A stretch of 41,453 nt of DNA, taken from positions 1-41,453 of the forward strand of contig JAFTGB010000053.1 of the NCBI GenBank assembly GCA_017458125.1, in the 5' to 3' direction. The position numbers were made by a program, and so were the translations under genes. This DNA comes from Prevotella sp. Its GTDB lineage: Bacteria; Bacteroidota; Bacteroidia; Bacteroidales; Bacteroidaceae. Within the stretch, counting starts at the first letter, position 1; every line of letters starts with the position of its first letter. A model generated the notes under the pieces. That model was given only the letters and a program-made list of their open reading frames with translations, searched no databases and had not been told where the DNA came from. Shown in pieces: positions 31,609 to 39,379 of the stretch.

Positions 31609-33077
31609 ACCTTAAGCCTCAGGGCTTCCCACAGGTGCGTCTTCTGGCGCAACACATAGACGGAATAAGCCGTGCTGACCATGGTCAGTGCGGCTTCTGT
31701 CGTCCAGTAGAGCCACCCTTCTGCGGCGCACGACACCAAGTAGGCCGCCACGCCCACCGTCAGCTGCACGGCGCCATAGCGCACGACCGACGTGGTGCAC
31801 CGGTAGCTGTACTGCCAGTAGGCAAAGGCGTTAATCATCAGGTAGTCCACCACGTGCACAGCTACGATGGCCAGTCCCGTGCCGTAGATGCCACAGCAGC
31901 GGTAGCCCACCACCATCAGTGCCACAAACGCCAGGAAGTAGGCCGACTCCAACAGCAGGAACGCCAGCGAACGGCCACGGGCCAGCGTGATGTAGGCCAC
32001 GGGCAGCGTCAGCACCTTGAAGTAGAGGGCCAGCACAGCCACCTGCGTCATGCCGACAATGGCCATGAACTCGCCGCTGAACAGCAGCGGAATGAGTATG
32101 GGCAGTGCCGTGAGCAGAGCCACCAGCATGGGCGACAGCAGCAGCAGCGACACCTCCATCTGCTTGTTGACGGTCTCGTTGGTCTTCAGCACATCATGGT
32201 TGACGGCCGACAGCCGGGGGAAGTAGTCGCTCTCCATGGCCGAGAACACCATGCCGCCGTAGGTGACGGTAATCATGTAGCCCGCATTGTAGAGTCCCAC
32301 CACGTCCAGTCCGCCCTCTACGTTCAGGAAGGCACGCACCAACACCTCGGCGGCACTGCCCACGGCGGCAGCCACCACAAAGGCCACGCCCAGCTTCACC
32401 ATACCGCTGCCCTCGCGCAACAGTTCGCGGTTCAGCTGCAGTCTGAGCGGGTGGAAACGGTAGGAGTAGGCGACGGTGGCCACCATGCTGCCCAACGCCA
32501 TCAGCACGATGACGGGCAGCACCCCCGAATGACCTAAGAAATAGTAGAAAGGTATGGACACCAGCACCGAGAAAAGGGCGGCATAAATCTGTATGCGTGC
32601 CAGCGCGCCTAAGCGGCGCGTCGACTTGAGGATGGCCGTTTCGCCACCCGTCACGGCCAGCATGGCTACCGACAGGCCCAGTGCGGAGTAGTGCATCGTA
32701 TGGTTGCCCCAGCTGAAGGTCACATGGTCGACGAAGTGACTCAGCAGCACGCAGAACAGCAGACCGCCCACGGCGGCTAAGGCGCACCACAGGCGTACCA
32801 CGGCAATGAAGTGGTCAAGCCGCTGGCTGTCACCCTGCTCGTAGAGCTCCGACAGTCTGGGTACGGCTCCGAAGGCAATGCCCAGATTGGTACACTGTGA
32901 GGCGAAAGTCTGCACCGACGTCAGCAGCGACGACAAGCCCATGCCCCCGGCACCAATCAGCAGGGCCATAACCTTATTGCGCACAAGACCAATCAGTATG
33001 ACCAAGCCCTGCACGCCACCAAAGACCCCCGTATATTTCAATACGTGGTCGTAGCCGTCGCTGTTGTGTTCTTTCAC
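31569..33077 (-). CDS. O-antigen translocase (Wzx-like lipid-linked oligosaccharide flippase)
   Basis: A 502-residue inner-membrane protein of the MATE/MOP (COG2244) type with 12-14 hydrophobic segments. The N-terminus KYTGVFGGVQGLVILIGLVR and YNAGYMITVTYGGMVFSAM are family-like. It moves undecaprenyl-linked glycan units across the inner membrane. No glycosyltransferase genes are next to it, so it is an isolated surface-polysaccharide gene. Its 3' end overlaps the porin gene by 40 bp on the opposite strand. It follows the inositol-phosphatase gene by 54 nt. Confidence 0.86.
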   Translation of the reverse strand: MKEHNSDGYDHVLKYTGVFGGVQGLVILIGLVRNKVMALLIGAGGMGLSSLLTSVQTFASQCTNLGIAFGAVPRLSELYEQGDSQRLDHFIAVVRLWCALAAVGGLLFCVLLSHFVDHVTFSWGNHTMHYSALGLSVAMLAVTGGETAILKSTRRLGALARIQIYAALFSVLVSIPFYYFLGHSGVLPVIVLMALGSMVATVAYSYRFHPLRLQLNRELLREGSGMVKLGVAFVVAAAVGSAAEVLVRAFLNVEGGLDVVGLYNAGYMITVTYGGMVFSAMESDYFPRLSAVNHDVLKTNETVNKQMEVSLLLLSPMLVALLTALPILIPLLFSGEFMAIVGMTQVAVLALYFKVLTLPVAYITLARGRSLAFLLLESAYFLAFVALMVVGYRCCGIYGTGLAIVAVHVVDYLMINAFAYWQYSYRCTTSVVRYGAVQLTVGVAAYLVSCAAEGWLYWTTEAALTMVSTAYSVYVLRQKTHLWEALRLKVQNLKSNSASKKL

Positions 33078-33131
33078 TTTATTCTATAACGGGAGCAGCA
33101 ACCCTATTATTATGTCATCGTCGTATGAAAC

Positions 33132-33929
33132 TCACGGAGTAGGCAGTGTCCGTTTGACAGCCTCCAACAGGTCGGCGTGCACCACCCCATTGGTGGCCAC
33201 AACGCAGTCGCCCTGCGTGAAGTCGTCAGCACCGGCATAGTCGGTGACACGACCGCCGGCCTCGCTGACGATGAGCGCTCCCGCCATGTAGTCCCACTGG
33301 CCAATGTAACGTTCGGCGTAGGCGTCGAGCCTGCCTGCCGCCACATAGCACAGTGCCATGGCCGCCGACCCTATCATGCGGATGCTGCCCACGTTGCCGT
33401 AGAAGCGGCTGATGAGGTGCTGTATGACCGGCTTATAGGCATCGCTGTTGTAAGGCAGCTGCAAGCAGAGCAGGGCATCGCCGATGGCGCTGCAGCCCAC
33501 ATGGATGGGCTGTCCGTTCACGTAGGCTCCGCCGCCCAGCCATGCTGAAAAGCACTCGTCGGCACAGACGTCGTAGACCACGCCCACCAGAATGCGGTGC
33601 CCCTGCATCAGAGCTATGGAGACGGCATAGGGCGCAAAGCCGTGGATGAAGTTCGTCGTGCCATCCAACGGGTCGACGACCCAGAGCATCTGCTCGTCGG
33701 TATGTGTGGCCAGCCCCTCCTCCGTGATGAAGCCCGCCTCGGGCAGCAACCTCCGAAGGGCCTCGACAATCTGCCGTTCCGACCCTTTGTCTACGTACGA
33801 CACGTAGTCGTGGGCATGCTTGCGCTCCACCTTGTCTGCCGAGAAGCCCTCGCGTTCCTTTCTTATATATGAACCCGCCTCGCGCGCAACGTTGCACACG
33901 AGGCGGGTTAAGGTTTCAAGCTCTTGCAT
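33132..33929 (-). CDS. Inositol monophosphatase family phosphatase
   Basis: A 265-residue Mg2+-dependent phosphatase. The metal-binding motifs are Glu70-Glu71 (ITEEG), DPLDGTTNF at 86-94 and WDYMAGALIVSEAGG (about 214-228). Members dephosphorylate myo-inositol phosphate, and related ones act on fructose-1,6-bisphosphate, PAP or histidinol phosphate. Because hisB is not next to the his genes here, a histidinol-phosphatase (HisN-like) role can be imagined, but nothing in the sequence proves it. It lies 45 nt downstream of ilvC across a heptad-repeat spacer. Confidence 0.88.
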   Translation of the reverse strand: MQELETLTRLVCNVAREAGSYIRKEREGFSADKVERKHAHDYVSYVDKGSERQIVEALRRLLPEAGFITEEGLATHTDEQMLWVVDPLDGTTNFIHGFAPYAVSIALMQGHRILVGVVYDVCADECFSAWLGGGAYVNGQPIHVGCSAIGDALLCLQLPYNSDAYKPVIQHLISRFYGNVGSIRMIGSAAMALCYVAAGRLDAYAERYIGQWDYMAGALIVSEAGGRVTDYAGADDFTQGDCVVATNGVVHADLLEAVKRTLPTP

Positions 33930-33971
33930 TTACAGTTATAACTATGAACTATAAACTATGAACTATAAACT
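33930..33971 (-). repeat. Heptameric repeat spacer between ilvC and the phosphatase gene
   Basis: Exactly six 7-nt units; on the minus strand they read AGTTTAT, AGTTCAT, AGTTTAT, AGTTCAT, AGTTATA, ACTGTAA, directly before the ATG at 33929. Only 3 nt separate the tract from the ilvC stop. Confidence 0.85.
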
Positions 33972-33974
33972 GCC

Positions 33975-35024
33975 TTAGTCTTCCTGATACTCGGGACGCA
34001 GCTTGCGCACGGTCTCGCCGGCACGCCACATCTCCTGGTTGCGCATGGCCTCCAGCTCCTTCTCCAGCCCCTGACGGTAGTCGGGCTTCGAGTTGGCGTC
34101 GATGGTAATCTGAGCCTCATTACCCGTCTTCACCGAGTAGTACAGCCACTCCATGACGGGCTTGATGGCGTCGTGGAAGCGGGGAGCCCAGTCCAGTGCA
34201 CCGCGCTGAGCCGTGGTCGAGCAGTTGGCGTACATCCAGTCCATACCCTTGGCACCGAAGAGCGGGCCAAGGCTCTGCGTCAGCTCCTCAACGGTCTCGT
34301 TGAAGGCCTCAGAGGGCGTGTGGCCGTTCTCGCGCAGCACCTCGTACTGTGCTAACAGCAAGCCCTGGATAGCACCCATCAGACTACCGCGCTCACCCGT
34401 CAGGTCGCTGGTGGCCTCGCGCTGGAAGGTGGTCTCGAACAGGTAACCGGCACCGATGCCGATGCCGAAGGCCAGCGTCTTCTCCTTGGCCTTGCCCGTA
34501 GCGTCCTGATAGACGGCATACGAGCAGTTCAGTCCGCGACCCTCGCAGAACATGGTACGCAGGCTGGTGCCGCTGCCCTTAGGTGCCACCATGATGACGT
34601 CGACGTCCTTCGGGGGCACCACGCCCGTGCGGTCGCTCCAGTTAATGGCGAAGCCGTGGCTGTAGTACAGCGTCTTGCCCGGCTTCAGATATTGCTTGAT
34701 GGTGGGCCACTGCTGCATCTGACCAGCGTCACTCAGGAGCATGCACAGGATGGTACCCTTCTCGGCGGCCTCCTCAATGCTGAACAGCGTTTTGCCCGGC
34801 ACCCAGCCGTCGGCAACAGCCTTGTCGTAGGTCTTGCCCTGACGCTGGCCTACGATGACGTTGAAGCCATTGTCGCGCAGGTTGCAGGCCTGTCCGGGTC
34901 CCTGTACGCCATAGCCGATGACGGCGATGACTTCATCCTTCAATACTTCGCGTGCTTTCTCCAAAGAGAACTCCTTGCTGGTGACGACTGTCTCGATAAC
35001 GCCACCAAAATTCATTTCTGCCAT
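33975..35024 (-). CDS. ilvC: Ketol-acid reductoisomerase
   Basis: A 349-residue enzyme that isomerises and reduces acetolactate or acetohydroxybutyrate in valine and isoleucine synthesis. The NADPH-binding motif is GYGVQG at 37-42 with the cofactor loop VGQRQGKTYDK (58-68), His123 in YSHGFAI is conserved, and Asp207, Glu211 and Glu243/Glu247 are the Mg2+ ligands. The length fits a class I enzyme. It has its own promoter at 35163 and a 130-nt leader, separate from the ilvD-ilvB-ilvN operon 2 kb away. Confidence 0.97.
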   Translation of the reverse strand: MAEMNFGGVIETVVTSKEFSLEKAREVLKDEVIAVIGYGVQGPGQACNLRDNGFNVIVGQRQGKTYDKAVADGWVPGKTLFSIEEAAEKGTILCMLLSDAGQMQQWPTIKQYLKPGKTLYYSHGFAINWSDRTGVVPPKDVDVIMVAPKGSGTSLRTMFCEGRGLNCSYAVYQDATGKAKEKTLAFGIGIGAGYLFETTFQREATSDLTGERGSLMGAIQGLLLAQYEVLRENGHTPSEAFNETVEELTQSLGPLFGAKGMDWMYANCSTTAQRGALDWAPRFHDAIKPVMEWLYYSVKTGNEAQITIDANSKPDYRQGLEKELEAMRNQEMWRAGETVRKLRPEYQED

Positions 35025-35170
35025 AATAGCTAATTGTTGGTTTTAATTGTTACACTTATCCATCGGGGCCATGCCCGTCCTTCACGAGAACAGTCGTTTT
35101 GGCGGCCTCACTCCCACCCTGCACGAGGGCGCGACTATGGGTTAATTGATAAATTATGGCTGCAAAGTTA
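35025..35170 (-). promoter_or_regulatory. ilvC promoter and structured leader
   Basis: The promoter reads TTTG (35191-35194, minus strand), a 20-nt spacer and TAACTTTG (35163-35170). The leader of about 130 nt contains two imperfect copies of a segment starting CTCGTG (minus strand; about 35101-35127 and 35064-35088) and a possible AGTCG/CGACT stem (35092-35096 with 35132-35136). It may be an attenuator-type leader; no leader peptide rich in branched-chain codons was found. Confidence 0.5.
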
Positions 35171-35274
35171 ACTATTTGTCATCAAACAACCAAATATTAT
35201 TTCTTTTTTATGTCAAATTAACCCTTCGCCCTTTCATTTTGTGCTGTTGGCGCTGCTCTTGTTACCAAGGAAAC
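35171..35274. other. Spacer between ilvC promoter and tandem array
   Basis: Contains the ilvC -33 element at 35191-35194. I see no gene, clear hairpin or other signal in the remainder. Confidence 0.4.
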
Positions 35275-35472
35275 ATCAGCGGCACAATCGAAATGTATCA
35301 GCGGCGCGATGGGAAAGTATCAGCGGCGGTGGCGAATTCTATTGGCGGCGGTGGCGAATTTGATGGCTGGCGGTAGCAAATTTGATTAGCCGATTTACCA
35401 AAACGGGTGATACTTTTTGGTGCCGCGGGGCATAAAATTCGATGCCGTCAGGCATAAAATTCTACGGAACTG
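35275..35472. repeat. 22-bp degenerate tandem repeat array
   Basis: Nine units of 22 bp. Units at 35275, 35297, 35319, 35341 and 35363 align well around the pattern ATCAGCGGCGGTGGCGAATT. Units 6 and 7 (35385, 35407) are degraded. Units 8 and 9 (35429, 35451) share GGCATAAAATTC. The array ends 5 bp before the stop of the OMP gene at 35477, upstream of the ilvC promoter. It is not a CRISPR because there are no spacers. Confidence 0.75.
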
Positions 35473-35476
35473 AATA

Positions 35477-36286
35477 TCAAAAGGTTACAAAGGGATTAAA
35501 AAAGGCGGTATACTTCTTGGTCAGCTGCCACGCCACACCCACCATGATGTTGGCAAAGTCGCGATAGTGCTGGAGGCTGAAGTCGGAACAAAGGCCTAAC
35601 TCCAAGCGTGGCAATAGCTGGTAGCTCAGCGTGACAGAACCCCACACCTGCAACTTCTCGTCCTCGTCGGGACCGTAATAATAGTTGTCCTGCTCTATGG
35701 TCAGGAGGAGTTTGCGTGCCAACAGGAAGTCGAGGTAGGCGCCGAAGAAGATGGTGGGATGCGGCGTGTCGTCCCAGATGATGGTGCCCTGATAGCCCAG
35801 GGAGCACCATGAGGTCAGACGGTTCTGGAATATCAGGTCGAACTGGAAGCCGAAGTTGTCGGGCAGGTAGGCGTGGTTCTCGCCTCCGGGGATATAAAGG
35901 ATGCCTCGCATCGAGATGGCCGGAACGGCCTTCCAGCCGTCGAAAAGGGCGGTCTTGAAGCCTACGGTCAGGTCGGCTATGCCCGTAAAGCTGGTGCCTT
36001 CGTCGGTGGTGTGAAGCATTGCTGCCGACAGGCTCAGCTCCGTATGGCGACCTATGCCGTAGCGCAGCGTGGAAGAGTTGGGACACCATGTATCGGCCTC
36101 AACACCAAAAATCCTGCTGTGCTCGTACAGAGCGAAGGTCTCCCACTGCAGGCGTCCCTGCGGCAGGACGTCAGTACCCGTCAGCCCGCCAAACAGGTCG
36201 GAAGTGAACGCCTCCGGCTGTTCCTGAGCAGCTGCATATACCGGCAGCAGGATGACGGAAAGGAGAAATAGCCGCAGCCTCCGCAT
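35477..36286 (-). CDS. Outer-membrane beta-barrel protein, phenol-degradation MetA-like
   Basis: A 269-residue predicted outer-membrane protein: signal peptide MRRLRLFLLSVILLPVYAAAQ, then beta-barrel strands (LSLSAAMLHT, SFTGIADLTVGFKTALFDGW, FGFQFDLIFQNRLTSW) that resemble the transporter/MetA phenol-pathway group, ending in FNPFVTF. ATG 36286 was chosen 1 nt after the thioesterase stop TAG; three codons upstream begin with a TTG. It is the last gene of the ilvD-ilvB-ilvN-thioesterase operon. The substrate is unknown. Confidence 0.75.
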   Translation of the reverse strand: MRRLRLFLLSVILLPVYAAAQEQPEAFTSDLFGGLTGTDVLPQGRLQWETFALYEHSRIFGVEADTWCPNSSTLRYGIGRHTELSLSAAMLHTTDEGTSFTGIADLTVGFKTALFDGWKAVPAISMRGILYIPGGENHAYLPDNFGFQFDLIFQNRLTSWCSLGYQGTIIWDDTPHPTIFFGAYLDFLLARKLLLTIEQDNYYYGPDEDEKLQVWGSVTLSYQLLPRLELGLCSDFSLQHYRDFANIMVGVAWQLTKKYTAFFNPFVTF

Positions 36287-36287
36287 A

Positions 36288-37028
36288 CTACACAAACAAC
36301 ACCTTGCAGCGGCAGCACTCCGTGCCGTCGCCGCGCACTATACGGATGGCATACTCGCCGTCGGCGGTCTGTTCGCGGTAGAAACTCAGGCGGTCGCCAC
36401 CGTGGGCCTCGGCCACGTAGGCTATCTCAATACGACGGATGGCGTGCTCGCTGTACCACTCCATGGGCCACAGGTCGAGCACGTGCTCAATGTACTTCAC
36501 CGAGTTGATGTGCCCGTTGATGTCGACATCGTTATAATAGGTGTCGATGCTGCGCACGAGTTGCGCATCGTCCGACATCTTTACGCGGCCACCCTTGTCA
36601 ATGGGGCACTCCTTGTCCTTGACAATCCACTGCTCTATGGCACCGTTGTCAATGGCGTAAATGTCGGTGGGCTGACGGCTCTCCGTGTCAATCATAGCCC
36701 AGATGGAGCGGCCGTAGCCATAGACGTGTCCGTCGGTTCCGACGACGGCGAAGTTGCGGCTGGTGAAGTATCGCATAGCACTCTCCACCCATGTCTCGAC
36801 ATGAAAGCGGGTGTACTGCCGTGGCATCTCCGTCATCTCAATGGCCAGTCGCGAGAGCACCCACGAGCGGTTGATAGACATCAGGTACTTCATGCCGAAA
36901 CCGCGGGCCGAGGAATGGAAGTCGGCGGCATTGAGCATGTGGTTGCCCAGATGACCCATGAACAGGCGGCCATTGAAGTCGCAGTGGAACGGCTCGGCCA
37001 TAAACTCGTAACATCCTACTTTATCCAT
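36288..37028 (-). CDS. Acyl-ACP thioesterase
   Basis: A 246-residue double-hotdog enzyme that releases fatty acids from acyl carrier protein in the cytosol. The catalytic region is DVDINGHINSVKYIEHVL (168-185) with Asn171 and His173; the first hotdog runs through LGNHMLNAADFHSSARGFG (27-45). ATG 37028 overlaps the last 8 nt of ilvN (ATGGATAA), which gives translational coupling. A thioesterase inside a branched-chain amino acid operon fits the branched-chain fatty acids of this phylum. Confidence 0.87.
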   Translation of the reverse strand: MDKVGCYEFMAEPFHCDFNGRLFMGHLGNHMLNAADFHSSARGFGMKYLMSINRSWVLSRLAIEMTEMPRQYTRFHVETWVESAMRYFTSRNFAVVGTDGHVYGYGRSIWAMIDTESRQPTDIYAIDNGAIEQWIVKDKECPIDKGGRVKMSDDAQLVRSIDTYYNDVDINGHINSVKYIEHVLDLWPMEWYSEHAIRRIEIAYVAEAHGGDRLSFYREQTADGEYAIRIVRGDGTECCRCKVLFV

Positions 37029-37566
37029 GCTGATGCTCCCTTTCTTCCAAGAACTCGCTGACCTGCTCCTGCTTGGCGCGGGTGACGGCAATACGGCCCG
37101 AACGGGTGTACTGCAACACACAGTCGAACTCGTTGAGGGCATAGTAGAGTGATAGGATGTCCTCCGTTTTGCCGTTCTTCATCACAATGACGTAGGTGGG
37201 GTTCACCTCGGTGATGCTGGCTTCGTGACGGCGGATGGTACGCGAGATGGCGGGGTTCTCCAGCACTTTCTCGGTGGACAGTTTATAGAGTCCTGTCTCA
37301 CGGATAAACAGCTGGTCATCAGTGAAATAGTTAGCTTTGATAACGTCTACCTTCTTCTCTATCTGAGCGGTAATCTTCCGTATCTGGTCCTCGTCGCTCC
37401 AGGCCGTGATAGTGTATTTATGTACGTGCTCGATGGACGATGCCGACACGTTCAGGCTTTCGATGTTGACCTGACGCCGGGTAAAGACTGCTGTCACCTG
37501 GTTCAATATACCTGCTACATTCTCTGAGTAGACCAGCAGCGTGTATAGTTTATTGTTATGTTCCAT
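37021..37566 (-). CDS. ilvN: Acetolactate synthase small (regulatory) subunit
   Basis: A 181-residue regulatory partner of IlvB. The N-terminal ACT domain (LYTLLVYSENVAGILNQVTA, then VNIESLNVSAS) binds valine for feedback inhibition; the C-terminal half is longer than in E. coli IlvN, as in the IlvH type. It starts 18 nt after the ilvB stop and ends overlapping the thioesterase start. Confidence 0.93.
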   Translation of the reverse strand: MEHNNKLYTLLVYSENVAGILNQVTAVFTRRQVNIESLNVSASSIEHVHKYTITAWSDEDQIRKITAQIEKKVDVIKANYFTDDQLFIRETGLYKLSTEKVLENPAISRTIRRHEASITEVNPTYVIVMKNGKTEDILSLYYALNEFDCVLQYTRSGRIAVTRAKQEQVSEFLEEREHQHG

Positions 37567-37584
37567 AATAATGAGTAATGTTTT

Positions 37585-39291
37585 TTACACTTCAAGCATC
37601 ATGTCGTTGACATTCATGCCCGGCGGCGTCATGGGCAGCACGTCGTCGTCCTCCTTGATGGCACACTCCAGAATGAAGGGGCCAGGGGTGGCCAGCATCT
37701 GCTGCACGGCAGCAGCCAGTTGCTGACGGTCGGTGACGGCGGCGTAGGCTATGCCATAGCCTTGTGCAATGAGTTCGTAGTTGGGGTTGAGCATCTTGGT
37801 GAACGACTTGCGCCGTTTCCAGAACATGTCCTGCCACTGTCGTACGTTGCCTAAGTAGTGGTTGTTCAGCAGAATCATCTTCACCGGCGACTGCTGTTCC
37901 ATAATGGTGCCCAACTCCTCGATGCACATCTGGAAACCACCGTCGCCCATGAAGCAGCAGACGGTACGGTCGGTGCCGAACGTGGCGCCGATGGCTGCCG
38001 GCATGCCGTAGCCCATAGTGCCCAGTCCGCCGCTGGTGCAGATGCTGCGCTTCTCGGGATAGCGGAAGTAGCGGGTGGCAAAGAGCTGGTTCTGTCCGAC
38101 ATCGGTGACGAGGACTGTGCCACGCGGAGCCTGCTCGGCCACGCTGTTGACCACCTCGCCCATCAGCAGCGGGCCGTCCTGCGGGTGAATGGCAGGCTCA
38201 ATGACCTTCTCGCGCTCCTTCTGGTCGAGTTCGCGGAACGACTCGCGCCACTGGCGATGCCTGTTCTTGCGCAACAGGGCCGTCAGGGCGGGCAGCGACT
38301 CCTTGCAGTCGGCCACGACGGCCACGTCGGTCTTGATGTTCTTGTCTATCTCGCTGCGGTCAATGTCTAAGTGGATAATCTTGGCCTGCTTGGCGTAGCT
38401 CTTGGTGTTGCCCGTCACGCGGTCAGAGAAGCGCATGCCAATGGCTATGAGCACGTCGCACTCCTGTTCCTTCAGGTTGACGGCATAGTTGCCGTGCATA
38501 CCCAGCATGCCCATGTTCAGCGGGTGGTCCGAAGGCAGGGCCGACAGTCCTAACATGGTGCGGCCGGCAGGGATGTCGGCTTTTTCAAGGAAAGCCTTCA
38601 GCTCCTCCTGGGCATTGCCTAACTCAACACCCTGCCCCACCAGCGCCAGCGGACGCTGCGCGCTGTTGATGAGGTCGGCGGCCTGACGGACGGCATCCTC
38701 GTTCAGCTTGGGATAAGCCACGTAGCTGCGCACGAAGTCGACCTTCTTGGGTTCCCACTCCACCTCCTCGACCTGAGCGTTGCGCGGGAAGTCGAGGACT
38801 ACAGGACCGGGACGGCCGCTGCGTGCAATATAGAAGGCACGGCTGACGGCCCACGCCACATCCTCGGCATGGCGTATCTGGTACGACCACTTCGATATGG
38901 GCTGTGCCACACCCACCAGGTCGACCTCCTGGAAAGCGTCAGTGCCCAGAGCACCGATGGCTACCTGTCCGGCAATGACAACAACGGGTGTGGAGTCAAG
39001 CATGGCATCGGCCACGCCTGTCAGCGTGTTGGTGGCTCCGGGACCACTGGTCACCAAGGCCACGCCCACATTGCCGCTCACACGGGCATAGCCCTCGGCG
39101 GCGTGTACGGCAGCCTGCTCATGGCGTACCAGGATGTGGTCGAAACTTTTCTTTATACCTCGGGTGTAATCGTAAAGCGAGTCGTAGGTGGGCATGATGG
39201 AGCCTCCGGGATAGCCGAAGATGGTTTTCACGCCTTCGGCCTGCAAGGCACGCATCAGCGCCTTGGCTCCTGTTATCTTTTCTTTTGCCAT
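37585..39291 (-). CDS. ilvB: Acetolactate synthase large subunit
   Basis: A 568-residue ThDP- and FAD-dependent enzyme that condenses pyruvate with pyruvate or 2-oxobutyrate. Glu58 in RHEQAA activates ThDP, the ThDP/Mg2+ motif runs from GDG (449-451) to NNHYLG (476-481), and TSGPGATN (81-88) is typical. It follows ilvD across a 9-nt tandem-repeat spacer and precedes ilvN by 18 nt. Confidence 0.97.
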   Translation of the reverse strand: MAKEKITGAKALMRALQAEGVKTIFGYPGGSIMPTYDSLYDYTRGIKKSFDHILVRHEQAAVHAAEGYARVSGNVGVALVTSGPGATNTLTGVADAMLDSTPVVVIAGQVAIGALGTDAFQEVDLVGVAQPISKWSYQIRHAEDVAWAVSRAFYIARSGRPGPVVLDFPRNAQVEEVEWEPKKVDFVRSYVAYPKLNEDAVRQAADLINSAQRPLALVGQGVELGNAQEELKAFLEKADIPAGRTMLGLSALPSDHPLNMGMLGMHGNYAVNLKEQECDVLIAIGMRFSDRVTGNTKSYAKQAKIIHLDIDRSEIDKNIKTDVAVVADCKESLPALTALLRKNRHRQWRESFRELDQKEREKVIEPAIHPQDGPLLMGEVVNSVAEQAPRGTVLVTDVGQNQLFATRYFRYPEKRSICTSGGLGTMGYGMPAAIGATFGTDRTVCCFMGDGGFQMCIEELGTIMEQQSPVKMILLNNHYLGNVRQWQDMFWKRRKSFTKMLNPNYELIAQGYGIAYAAVTDRQQLAAAVQQMLATPGPFILECAIKEDDDVLPMTPPGMNVNDMMLEV

Positions 39292-39312
39292 ATTCTATTC
39301 TTTTTCTATTTT

Positions 39313-39375
39313 CTATAGCCCTTATAGCCTCTATAGTATCTATAGCCTCTATAGCATCTATAGCCGCTATAGCCT
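39313..39375 (-). repeat. 9-nt tandem repeat spacer between ilvD and ilvB
   Basis: Seven consecutive 9-nt units related to CTATAGCCT (plus strand), such as CTATAGCCC, TTATAGCCT, CTATAGTAT, CTATAGCAT and CTATAGCCG. The tract fills most of the 88-nt spacer; the remainder next to the ilvB ATG is T/C-rich on the plus strand. Confidence 0.85.
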
Positions 39376-39379
39376 TTCT

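Noticed and set aside
35146-35376. 76-residue plus-strand frame over the ilvC upstream region
   Set aside because: It crosses the ilvC promoter and the 22-bp array, and has no start context or family.
35275-35472. CRISPR array
   Set aside because: Units are contiguous and degenerate with no unique spacers, and no cas gene is present.
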